A DNA stretch of 64,000 bases from Clytia hemisphaerica (lineage: Eukaryota > Cnidaria > Hydrozoa > Leptothecata > Clytiidae), in NCBI GenBank assembly GCA_902728285.1, contig CACVBU010000185.1:1110845-1174844 (forward strand), written 5' to 3'. Of this stretch, positions 22,671 to 33,500 are shown piece by piece (the first letter of the stretch is position 1; every line of letters begins with the position of its first letter). The notes below the pieces were generated by a model. The model was not told the origin of the DNA and searched no databases. It was given only the letters and a program-made list of their open reading frames with translations. The position numbers and the translations under genes are program-made.

Positions 22671-24524
22671 GACAAAGTTGCCACACCTTTGACACGTTTC
22701 TGCCACAACGTTGAAGAAAGCATACTAGAAGAGAAGGAACTGGGATTGGATTGCCACTATCCAACCCTGTGGCTCTCACACACATTTTACAGTTCAAAGA
22801 ATAAGATGGAAAGAGTGGGGAAAGAATGAGAATTTAAAAAATCGGACTATAACCCGGTTCGAAGCCCCGTACACCGTGACCGCTCACCGCAAGAGCTGGC
22901 GAACGAGTGAATCTTGAGAGAGTTGAAATCTTGAAAATTCTGAAAAATGACGAACTATAACCCGTCGAAGACTGCAATCTAACTTTGCGTTTTCAGCTCC
23001 TTGACATCGCATTCTTTGTATAAAAACTTTGGCTTTAACTTTCAAGTCCTCGAAAAGTAACGTAGAACGAGCAATCCTGAGAAGTTCACCAACAAAAGAA
23101 GAATAAAAAATCGATTCTGGCAAGTTGCTATCTTTATGTGGCATTCGGACTATGGAAAAAGGAAATGCATCCCGTTTATCAAACAACTTATAAATAAATA
23201 TCCCGTCTTTGATGGTAATATCCAGGTTTAAAAAAGAAGCATGATTACCAGAGTGCTCAATTTTGAGTTCAAGCTCATCTGGATAGATATCTCTATACAC
23301 GCTGAACAAGTTACCGTCATTGATCGCACACAAATCATCAATGAATCTTTTAGTCGAATGAAAATGGCGAGCCTTAACCTTATTTTCCTCAATGATCCTG
23401 CTCATATACCTTGTTCGTATTGGTAGAGGAAAAGATTAGCCCAAAATGGCGCCGGATCGATGATTCCATGGGAATCCCGATCACTTGACACATAACAATA
23501 TCACCTGCATTGAAAAAACAATTTTTTTATCAGATGTTTCATAGCAGTTTTCAAAGAATTCTGTGTAAAAGACACAGAAGATTTGGGTTTTGTTTTTGAC
23601 CAATACGCTTTATCATTTTTAGAAATAGCGATAAACTTGCAGTTACCTGCATCAAATACAAAATCAATGACCTCTGATAGTTCTTTATCAGTTTGTCATG
23701 AGGAATCTTTGTGTACAATGTACTAAAGTCAAAGGTGGAAATAGATTTGGCGTTTTTCTTTTTATTGATTCGGTTGAGTGAATCTAGTACTGGATCACAA
23801 TTTGAAGTACCCAAAATTTATTATAATTGCTCAAAAACTTTGCTTTCGTATGGAAATTTTCAACTTGTCTGTAAACAAGCTTAAAAACTAGACTGACAGA
23901 TCTAGAAATCAGTTTGGTGGAACAAGTTTTGAAGCGATAATGAACGTTTACCAGTAGGAGTCTTGTGTTTCTTTGGAGTCCAATAGATACATGGAAGATC
24001 CAAGTCCTTCTCAGAAACAGCAAGACCAAAACGTTTAGAAAAACGAACATTTTCATTCACCATTCCTGCTTTATTCTGATTAACTCTAATGTATGTTTCA
24101 TTTCCTGCACCCAAAATCCCAATCTCCTTCAAAATTACTTCAACATAGAAACGTTTACAAATAAATGCAACGTTATTAGCAGCTTTATCAATGGGGACAA
24201 TAACAAAATTAGTGTGTAAAACATTCAAATAATCAATAACATCTTGTCTTTTGAGCACAGAGCTCACTTTATTGTACCTGATCTTCTTTTTCAAAAATTT
24301 TATCTTTTTATCCACCTGTTTTAACACTTCAACTTTCCATTGAAGAAAGTTTTCGTCAGTCTCATTAATTTTGGCTGAAGTTTTATTCACAAAACTATCC
24401 AGACCACTAGAAATAACATCTCTGCATTTATTCCAATTGATATTTCGAGGTTCACGATAATTTGGTCCCTTGGATATCAATTTTCGCAAATGATTATTTT
24501 TAATGAAACTTAAATCTCCGGTCA
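22671..24524 (-). mobile_element. PLE unit 2: 3' UTR and 5'-truncated reverse transcriptase
   Basis: 22671-22883 matches the 3' UTR of unit 1 (4086-4297), and 22884-24524 matches its ORF from residue about 250 (HVMTGDL) to the end. Compared with unit 1 it has several single-base indels (near 23305, 23420, 23690, 23805 and 23930) that split the frame, so it is not functional. It is truncated at HVMTGDL, then enters an AT repeat (24525-24580) and the right 18-bp duplication. With pseudo-LTR B and unit 1 it forms a head-to-tail dimer once the 15.4-kb element is removed. Confidence 0.8.
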
Positions 24525-24589
24525 TGATATGATATATATATAGTATGAAAATAAAATGTTTATATATATATTCTTTTTCACCGTCCAAC

Positions 24590-24607
24590 ATATCCAGCAT
24601 CTATGGG
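24590..24607 (+). repeat. 18-bp direct repeat, right target-site duplication of the PLE dimer
   Basis: Identical to 3202-3219. The interrupted pseudogene resumes just downstream. Confidence 0.7.
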
Positions 24608-24639
24608 TATATCATTCAGAATTATTTCCTATTATTTAT

Positions 24640-25510
24640 TTTTGTTATTAAGATCGACTACACAGAGTTCGTGGGATGTCAAAGAATCCCGATCAAATTA
24701 ATACCTGCAGATGACATAGATCTCAACCTTCTTCTTGGTGATTCAGTTTAAATTGCAAATGATGACCAGCCAACTATCGCCAGCATAGTTGAAATGAAAA
24801 AGGCCAACGTTTCATAAAACATAAGCAAGGAACTGAAAAAATGAAGGATGTTGAATACACTCTTCAAAAAATTGATGTCCTCCAATTGATTGATGGTAAA
24901 CTCTTCTGGGAAGGAACAACATCAGGTGAAACATTCAAATGTGTTGGTGAAAGCTGTCTTTCTCTGAAGCCTTCAATTGAGTCAAATCCAGGTGTAACAA
25001 GGTTCTAATTTTGATTTCAATTTAATGAACGACCTTGGTGTTCATCTAAATCTTCAAGTGTCTGAAAATCCATCAGAAACTTTTCAAAATGGAGTCGTCA
25101 AGAAAAAGTGTTTCAAAGGTCGCAAGATGATCGAATTAAGTGAAATGAGAATGCACATCGGAATACACATTCTAAAAAATGAGCTAATTGGTCCAACTGT
25201 TTTTGTGGGCAAAATTCATGTCTTACGACCACGAAGATGACATCAAAGAAGGGCTCTGATATTGTCCATGGCATTGATGAGTGTGACTGTCCCCTTTTTT
25301 TACAATTATTCCAGATCAAGGAAATTTAGTAAAAAAACGAATCCTTGCAACAACAGAGTGGACAGGTGCCCAATAGCTGGCTGTTTAAACAATATCTGGA
25401 AATACAACTACGATATTCACTTTCACGAAAAACACCCAGGAAAGGAATTTCCAGTTAAAATGATGATTGAAGAGAATGAAATAGCTTTCCTTAAAGCAAA
25501 AAACACTTGA
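24640..25510 (+). pseudogene. Decayed multi-copy gene, 3' part with C2H2-like finger
   Basis: Likely the continuation of the pseudogene at 0.53-3.06 kb. Pieces in different frames read IDYTEFVGCQRIPIKLIPAD (from about 24651), then SEMRMHIGIHILKNEL (about 25140), and finally CNNRVDRCPIAGCLNNIWKY with HFHEKH (25345-25436). The last is a C-x4-C...H-x3-H zinc-finger-like motif followed by a short acidic tail and a stop. Stops and frame breaks between the pieces make it non-functional. The link to the 5' part rests on remembered family order and on the shared 18-bp junction, not on an alignment. Confidence 0.5.
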
Positions 25511-26175
25511 AACTTATAAAATTTTGACCGTTGAGTTACTGAGTTTCTGTTTTTAAGAGCATTCTAATTTTGCAGTTTTACACGTTAAGTTCTCTGTGCA
25601 TTAAGTTTGTTTTAGGTATTTTAAACTGAGCAACAGTTTAGGGTTCTGAATGATGTTTTTATGAGCTTTTTTGAGTTTTTGGTAATATGACCATGAGTTG
25701 ACCAGTTTTTAGGTTGGTGTTGATATTATTTTGTTTTGTTTAGATTTTTTAACAGTTTGAATTTGCTATTTTCGTACTTTTCAAGACTTTTCATAATCTA
25801 AATCTCAGCTGTAATCGTTCAAATTTTTCGTTCAGCTGTAGTTAAGATTGTTTATTTTAACTGTTTTTACTTTCTATTTTGTTTTTTACAGTTTGTCAGG
25901 AATTATTTACCATACTTAGTGATTTTTTCAAGTAGCAGAGAGTTAGTAACTAATTAGTTTTGTTTTCTTTTAGGCAGTGCGTTTTACAGTTTTCGGTTTT
26001 ATTCTGTTTTATTAAAACGTATTTTCAATCTTATTATTACATTTTCTGTGCTGAAAAATTTCAAGCTGTTAGAATATTTAATTTTATCGAAACAAGACTA
26101 AACTCTACTGAACTATGTTTTCTGTATCAAGCTTCTATTGAAATTGTTACTAGTTAATATTGAACTGGTTTCCTG
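25511..26175. other. T-rich non-coding stretch
   Basis: I see no gene. Long T-rich runs with repeated TTTTAGG and CAGTTT words. Confidence 0.4.
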
Positions 26176-26552
26176 TCCCGTGGGGGGGGGGCACTCGATC
26201 TGAAAACGACCATACGTTCGGCCCAAAATTTGGCTTCTAAAATCGGACCCTTACAGTGCAGTGAATTTCCATGAAAAATCATACCCTTACAGTGCACTTT
26301 TTCAAAATTTCTTGCCCGTAAGGGCGAAATATTTTGCAATTTTCCAAGAAAATGTGGAATTTTTCCTCCAAATTTGACCAATTTTGTGCCAATTTTACCA
26401 AAAAATTTGCCTATCACAATTTCCTACCCTTACAGTGCAGTCCAGTGCAGTTTTGTAATTGCCTACCCTTTCAGTGCACTAGCTGAACTATGAAAAACCT
26501 ACCCTTAAGGGCCGAACGTCTGGTAGGTCATTTACCTTGAGTGCCCCCCCTG
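26176..26552. mobile_element. hAT-like MITE with G-tract ends
   Basis: The left end has GGGGGGGGGGCACTCGAT, the right end in reverse complement GGGGGGGCACTCAAGG; both arms then share ACGTTCGGCCC. GGTTTCCTG is repeated on both sides (26167-26175 and 26553-26561), giving an 8-9 bp duplication typical of hAT elements. Inside, CCCTTACAGTGCA recurs about five times in various forms, possibly binding sites. A partial copy is at 58.91-59.06 kb. Confidence 0.7.
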
Positions 26553-26561
26553 GGTTTCCTG

Positions 26562-28304
26562 TTTATTGTCCTAGAGTAGCCCCAAAGATTTCGCATTGTA
26601 CTTGCTCACTAAGTAGGCACTTTAAGCCGATTTTCAAACTTCCAAACCCCCCTGTCAAACTTGGTTTTTTGGAAATCTCTAATCTTTCCTCGTTTCAACG
26701 GTCGTTGACTTCCCTAGCATTTATAGAAAAAAAGTTATGGGATTTTTTGTGAAGCTAATTGGAGCAAAAATTAGCCAACTTTTACTGCAGAGGGCCTTCC
26801 AAAAAGTGGCCCAAAAAGGGGCATTTTTTAATAGAAAAAAAAACTCTATTTTGGGCATGTTTTGGCTATAATTCAAATTTGGGTTTAAAATTTTCTGATA
26901 TTTTTTCTTCTAGATGATCTTTGATCATTACACTATGATTTGACAAAAATCAGTTTTGTCCAAGAATTATTACTCCTTTTGTAGGGGCACCTATCGAATA
27001 AATGAAGAAGTCCGGGGGTAAAAAGTACTAAAAATCACGATTAAAAGTTTCATTTTGATTAATTTCTGTGCAAAAAATGGTAACTCGTAGTATGAATAAA
27101 GAATTTCAACTTTTCGGCCCAAAATTAAGAAATTTCGATTTCGGGCCACCTGATGACGTCATAAAACCGTTTTTTGCAATAACTTTTGCATATGCTTTGA
27201 TTATAAAGCTAACATTTTGCACACTGATAGATATTAAGGCAAAGAAAATTTTCAAAAAAAAGTTTTGGAAAAAAATGATGACTTTTATTGCAAAAATTCT
27301 AATTTTGCAAATTCTTGCTGACGTCAGCAAAAAAAAAAAAGAAGTTGATTTCACTAGTTTACAAATGCTCCACTAAATTCAAGTGCAAAATTTTATCACC
27401 AAAAGTGGCTCAAGCTGGAAGATATTTAAGTTTTTTGATTAAATGACGTCACATACTAAAATGAAATTCTATATTGAATACGTCGATTGAAAACCTAGAA
27501 TCGGTACTTAAAAAGCAAAGAAAGACGGGAATTCTTAATATTTAATATCACACTTTGGCCGAAATTCCTCTTGTTTGAGCATACCAACTCGTTTATTTTT
27601 GGCAGAACGAAAAGAATTCGATTCATATCTAAGCTATCATCTTGTCGTCCAAATCTGTTTGTGCCTAAATTTGCTCAAACGAATGCTACTAAAAGAAATC
27701 AAATCAAATGCATTTTGTTTTATCGAAATGGTGCAATTATCATTTACTATTAATATAACTTGGAACTATTTTGAGCAAAAAATAAATAAGAATCTTTAAT
27801 TTGCTATGAATATAGTAGAAATTCTGGAAAAATAAATTAAATTTTTTTTAAATATAATTTCTATGTTCATTTTGTCGTTTTTAGGTACGTTTTGTATATT
27901 TTATCTAAAATATTTACTTCAATGAAGTGAATAAGCCAAAAGTCTAAAAATCATAATACCCTAAAGATAGGTAGGGATCATTGCAACTTTTGAACAAGCC
28001 TCAGAAATAAAAAAAACTTAAGTTGCAGAGCTTTGGACACAGCCAGAAATGGATTTAGGATTAACCAAGATAAAATCAGTAATTACCAACTTGTTTAATA
28101 GACGCATAAAGTAAATTTGTTGAAATAAAAGCATTAAATTTGCATCAAAATGGGAATAGAAAATGCTTTTACAATGTAAAAATATACATCTAATAATAAG
28201 CTAGTTAAATCAATAGAAAAATAAATTCTTAAACTATATGAGAGACAAGAAACAACACTTCGCACATACTTATTTCAGTAAAAATGAGCCAAACAAAATC
28301 AACT
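26562..28304. other. Non-coding stretch
   Basis: No gene supported. Low-complexity AT-rich sequence; the open frames are Lys/Phe-rich and lack true starts. Confidence 0.4.
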
Positions 28305-28530
28305 GCAGCAGGAGATCAGAATTCTCTAGCCCAATTGACGCCATCTGGAGAAAATTGGAGGATCTCTTGGTATAAAATATCATTAGGAGATCAGAATTAT
28401 CTAGGCCAATTGACGCCATCTTGAGAAAATTGAATAAATTCTGGAAATCTGGAGGATCTCTAGTATAAAATACCATCAGGAGATCAGAATTCTTTAGGCT
28501 AAGTAATGCCATCTGGAGAAAATTGAATGT
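28305..28530. repeat. Three-unit tandem repeat
   Basis: GGAGATCAGAATTCT, CAATTGACGCCATCT and GGAGAAAATTG recur three times, with GGAGGATCTC and TATAAAAT linkers. Unit spacing is roughly 80-115 bp. Non-coding. Confidence 0.75.
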
Positions 28531-28757
28531 CTTAAAATCTGAATATATTTTTTGATTTTTGTAGTGGTCCTCCCTTCCTCCCTACAAACCACTTGAATTA
28601 ATCACCTTCTCCTTTAAATTTTTAAATGATCAATTTTGATCGTTCCATCGATTTTATTTCAGTTAATATTTAGTTTATTAATATTTGAGTTGCTTTTTTG
28701 TGTGTTTTTGCATTATTTGATTTTTTTTGTTTTCATCTTTTTTTATATAAATTTCAA

Positions 28758-29812
28758 CTATTTCAACTTTTCAAATAAACAGAACATCTTTTGATGAGAG
28801 AGAACAGGTAAATCATAAATTTCAATTTGAAAGAGAATTTTCTTGGGAATCTTATGGGGTTTAGCGAGTTTTTTTTTTATTTCAGCTAGACTCCTATGTA
28901 CTCGATCATCTTCTTCTTTGACACGGTACCTAACTTTTCTTCCAACAATGCATTCAGGATTTGCTAGAAATGTTGGCATAAGGGTCTTTATTTGGTTGTT
29001 AGCAAATTCCTTCATTCTTGAATCATTTAAGTTTTCGAACAGGTCTTTTTTGAGGCTGTTTAAAATCTCCCCTCTCTCTTGAGCCGACTTAAGTTTCTTA
29101 GGCTTAACAACTTGATCAGGTTTTATTCTACTAAATTTCATGATAACTTTCAAATTATCAAGAAGCTCTGACCAGGGGCAAGTTTCTATCATATTTTGCT
29201 TTGATTTTAGGAGCTAACTTTCGGGCCTTATCTAATATTCCATTACGTTCCTCAATAGTTTTACCTTCAAGCCAATCACTTGTGTCATTTCTTGACCACA
29301 TTGTAAACGCTTGTATGGTTTGTATACATTAGGTTTTGTACGAACAAGCAGGTCAAGAATAGCAAAATCACTTTCTGAGGCCTTATTTGTTGTTGGTACA
29401 TTGTATGACATATTTTGTATATTTGAATTTACGCTCCAGTATTTGCCTCCTGGTAATTGATCAGGGCACTGTCTTCCCAAAATAATCAACATTGCATAGA
29501 TAATTATTTCAAGAGATTGCCGGGTCAATGTGTCAAACTCCTCATCAGTTTCTTTGAGGCATTTGAAAACTTCATCCTTATCATGAATTTCAATATCATT
29601 TAGTGTAAAAATTATTTTGTACTGGAAAACTCTGGAAGCATCTTTAGCAAGTTCTGATAACTGTATTTTTAGATTCAAAAGATATTTGTTTAATTCAAGA
29701 ATTGACTTATTTTCTTCAATGATGCGCCACAGAGGACCAGTTAACAATTTGTCTATAATACCTAGACCTCTTACCTCTGCAAGGAAAAGTTTGTTCGAGA
29801 TATCTTCCTAAA
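28758..29812 (-). pseudogene. Frameshifted member of an LPGGKYW repeat-gene family
   Basis: From 29812 downward: EDISNKLFLAEVRGLGIIDK, then LLTGPLWRIIEENKSILELN and DQLPGGKYW. A block TTNKASESDFAILDLLVRTK follows. After PNVYKPYK the frame shifts and continues as AFTMWSRNDTSDWLEGKTIE, then AKYDRNLPLVRAS, and shifts again into the frame of 28758-29192, which is Lys/Arg-rich. I recognise the motif order as that of a multi-copy animal gene family of unknown function, from memory and without a name. Two frame breaks suggest a dead copy. It lies head to head with the truncated paralogue at 30.5 kb. Confidence 0.6.
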
Positions 29813-30552
29813 CTGCCTTCAAAAGATTTATTTATGTTTTTGATGATTTTCAAAAGTTATAACAGGGGGTGCTTTTTCATTATTTCACTATATAACTTTC
29901 ATTATTTCCTCTTTTAGAATATATGACATAAATTCAATGGTTTCACGTTGTTCTATCAGCATATTTGTGTAATGTTTTTTATATTTCTCTTTAGCAAAAT
30001 TCTAATGTTTTTTCAGGGTTGGTCTAAAAAGCAGGGTAGCCAATGGGGTAGCCAATTGGGCTAGGTTATGGGGTACCTCTTTTTGCCTAAACTTTTAAAA
30101 TCTGAAACCTGTTTTCATGTGGAAATAACTATACAACATCTTGTTAATGATTCCATGTAATAAAATTTAAGATTCCTTTCGAACTTCAGCCACAATAGCC
30201 GTTTTTCCAAAGGTACTGAACTTTGTTACTTCTCAAAAGACCTGGCGCCATTTTGTCTTCCTTCTTGGCTTCGTTTGAAAATTTACAGACCCGAATAAAA
30301 AATATATACAAAACAGTTTTTAATATTTTAGATTTAGATTTTATTTATGTTTTTAATTGTTATTTCCGTGAAGCTTTAATTCGATGATAATAGCTTTGGA
30401 ATCGCCTTTGGGCCATATGATCTCTAATCTTGTCATATCTTGACAATCCTTTGTTATTGAATCTATTGTTTAATTTATATCATGTTTAGATGTTTCAAAC
30501 AATTAATTCCTTTCAAAACTTTCTCCTCAAAATGTTTACACAAAGTATTAAG
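29813..30552. other. Intergenic stretch
   Basis: I see no gene. Contains a tandem GGGTAGCCAA(T) repeat at about 30035-30055. Confidence 0.4.
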
Positions 30553-33500
30553 AACTTAGGAAGAAATTGCCAAACGAAATAAAAAGGTCGCACGACAAAC
30601 ACGTTTTCCATAAAGAAGATACGTAAGTCTTGTACGTTCCATCCTCTAAAATTCGTGGCTCAAAACCTGGTTTCGGCTTTGTTCAAAATTCTTAAATATG
30701 ATTTTAAGGCCAAATATTTTCATCTTTGTCTTTTCATACCACATGTTAGCCCCTCCGAGCCGTTACATGACATAAAAGGACATGTAAGGAACGTTTGGGA
30801 CCTTCTTCCTGACCATCTCCCAGAAGAAATAAGATCTAATTTTAAGGAAGGATTGGAGCTGGCACTTGGTGACAAAGACCAATACCGGGGCTCAAATTAT
30901 CGCCTCTCGTGCATCTTGATTTACGAGATGATGAAAGATCGTGTTTCTCGTGAGTTTAAAGATCTGATGCACACCTTGATTGAGATCACTCGCCTCGCCT
31001 ACCAGAAAGCGATTTCAAGATCGACGAAATCAGTTTTAAGGATGTTCAATATCACCTTCAAACACGCTATTCTTTGTCTACAGATTTTCGGTGAAAATCC
31101 TACGAAAAGTTTTACTTTGTGTTTTCTTCACTCGATCGTGACTCCCATGCCGGAAACTAATCGCTTGATTGCCCTTTCATCCCTTTATACCGAGAGCGAA
31201 GAACGGATTTTTGGTAACTGTCGAGCGATTGGAAAGCAGTGTTCACAACGAACACCTGATTCCGTCAGAGATGTCAGCATTGTTAGGTAAAATGCCTTTT
31301 GCTTTCTGATTAAGTCGAATTCACTCATTTCTTTCCAGAAAATTACATATTGCGTTACCCGGTCCACCCATTTTAGTTTTAATTTAAATTTGAGGTGAAA
31401 TTGCTAACTGTATATTATATCAATTTTCTTTGCCAGTGATTGCAACGAAATTAATTCTGATATTTTTTTATTCTATACTTAAGATATCAAGCTGAATGGG
31501 AGTTTAAGATCAAGAATCGAATGCTGTCAAACATAACATCGATTGAGAGTGAAATTTCAAAAGCTGCCAAAACCTTGCGTAAGTTGTGTGAATTATGAAT
31601 TTATAAATGATAACAGTCCTATACCTGTATAACAGTTTACTGGATGAAAATAGGCAGACAACATCCTGGCTATAAAGTGAAACAGGAATTTCTTCTATAG
31701 AAATCTTCAGGGGTCTAAAAGAAGTACCAAAATTATATTTCTTAAACGAAATTTATAAATTCTTGAAATCAAAAAGAGCGAAGTATGGTCTTCTGTCATT
31801 CACGCTAGTGGCATTTGACGCTGACTTGCCAGCTAGTTTTTACGATCAAGGTTAAGGTTTTAAGTTTTCAAGTTTTTTTTGGCCAAGAATGAGAACACGA
31901 CTATCACTGTAGGAGAAGTCAGCAGCAAAGTGTTTAAGGGCTCATCTAAAACGAATTGCTGACTTCATCAACTGTGGGGAGGAGGTATGGTGGCATATGG
32001 AAAATAACAAAATAGTTTTCCACGATGGCGATGATGAGCCCAACGAGCGGCCAGAAGGACCACTTCTGAAAGATTATACCGAAATACAGTTGCACGAAGT
32101 ATGTTACTTTTTCTTTCATTTGTTTCTGTTTAAATTATAAACCACCCATACCCGTAGAAATTTTTCTATGAAGATTACAGGGCTAAGGGTTGCTAAGCAA
32201 ATTGCTATTTTGTTTGCTATTTGAGGGCTGAAACCTTAACTAGCAACTCAGTTGCTTATAAAAAATGTGTTATTTATCTGTAACTCTTTTATTTTATTTT
32301 AACAGATTTATGAACCGTTGGAAGCTTGTTGGAAAGAGTGTGTTGATAAGGGATTTGCAACAAAGTTATTGCAAGAAGAATGTAATAATAAGTTTATATT
32401 ATGCTTTTTGATATTATCCTTTTCTTTTTTAACATAGATTTCGATAAAAAGTGTATTTTTGTGGGATTTCATTAGAATTATATATGCCACGCTATTTCTT
32501 TTATAAGAATATCTTCTATAAGAATTTAATTCAAGATTTAAGATTTAGAATGGATTTATTGCATAAGAGAAAAGAAAAACAGTATATGAGCAATGCCTAT
32601 CCTCGACGAATAGATTATAAAGCTTGTAATGTAAATCAATTTACATCAATTTTAGGGAATGAAGATGATATTGAAAGTGGTGGAAGTGATGATCAATTGG
32701 GACTTATCGAAACCGAGGGTAATAATTATTCATTCAAATTTTCTAAAAACTTATTAAGATTAAAGCTGTTATTTGCAACATAACGATTTTTCAGAGTTTT
32801 ATACCTCCTTAAGGATTCTTTAAAGATTCTTTATAATTTGTAAGATCTGCAGGTCCCTTTAGAGTTATAATAAAGAATCCTATATAAAAGATCGCCAGGG
32901 ATTTTTTAGAAGGATTTAAGGATCTTAAGGATTCTTTAAATATTCTTTAAACTTTGTTAAGATTTTTAAGGGGTTCTTTAACGATATCTTCATATTTCTG
33001 TAAATATTTGATTCACTAAGAAAATCTCTACCGTTATTTAAAAAAGGCTCTAATTTAATCTTAAAAGTTTTTTTTAAGATTCCAAAACGTTAAAGATCTA
33101 AAAAAAAACACACCTGTATCACTGACCCGGTGGCAATTTTATAGCCAGTAGGGATAAAAAAATCCCTTCAATTTAGGATATTTATTTCCATTGTTTGCAA
33201 TCCAAAAAATCTAGTGGGGACGGAAAATACAGATCAAAATTTTACACTGGGAAAAATTTGAGGAGTTTTCCTCCACCGGAAACAAATTTTTGGCTTATTT
33301 TTCCAATGGGGCGGGGGTCTCACCGGGTCTGTGACACAGGGGTGTAAGAAGCTTTGAAAGATTTGAAAAAGACCTGAAAAATATTTTCAGGGAAAATCTT
33401 TAAAAATGGGTTATAATCTTTAAAATAATCTGTAAATTTTCTTTGAAGATCTTCATTTTAAAAGATCTTTCAAGAAACTTTAAAGATCTTTTTCAAGATT

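Noticed and set aside
27068..27376. A 102-codon frame and its minus-strand mirror
   Set aside because: Lys/Phe-rich homopolymer translation without a real start.
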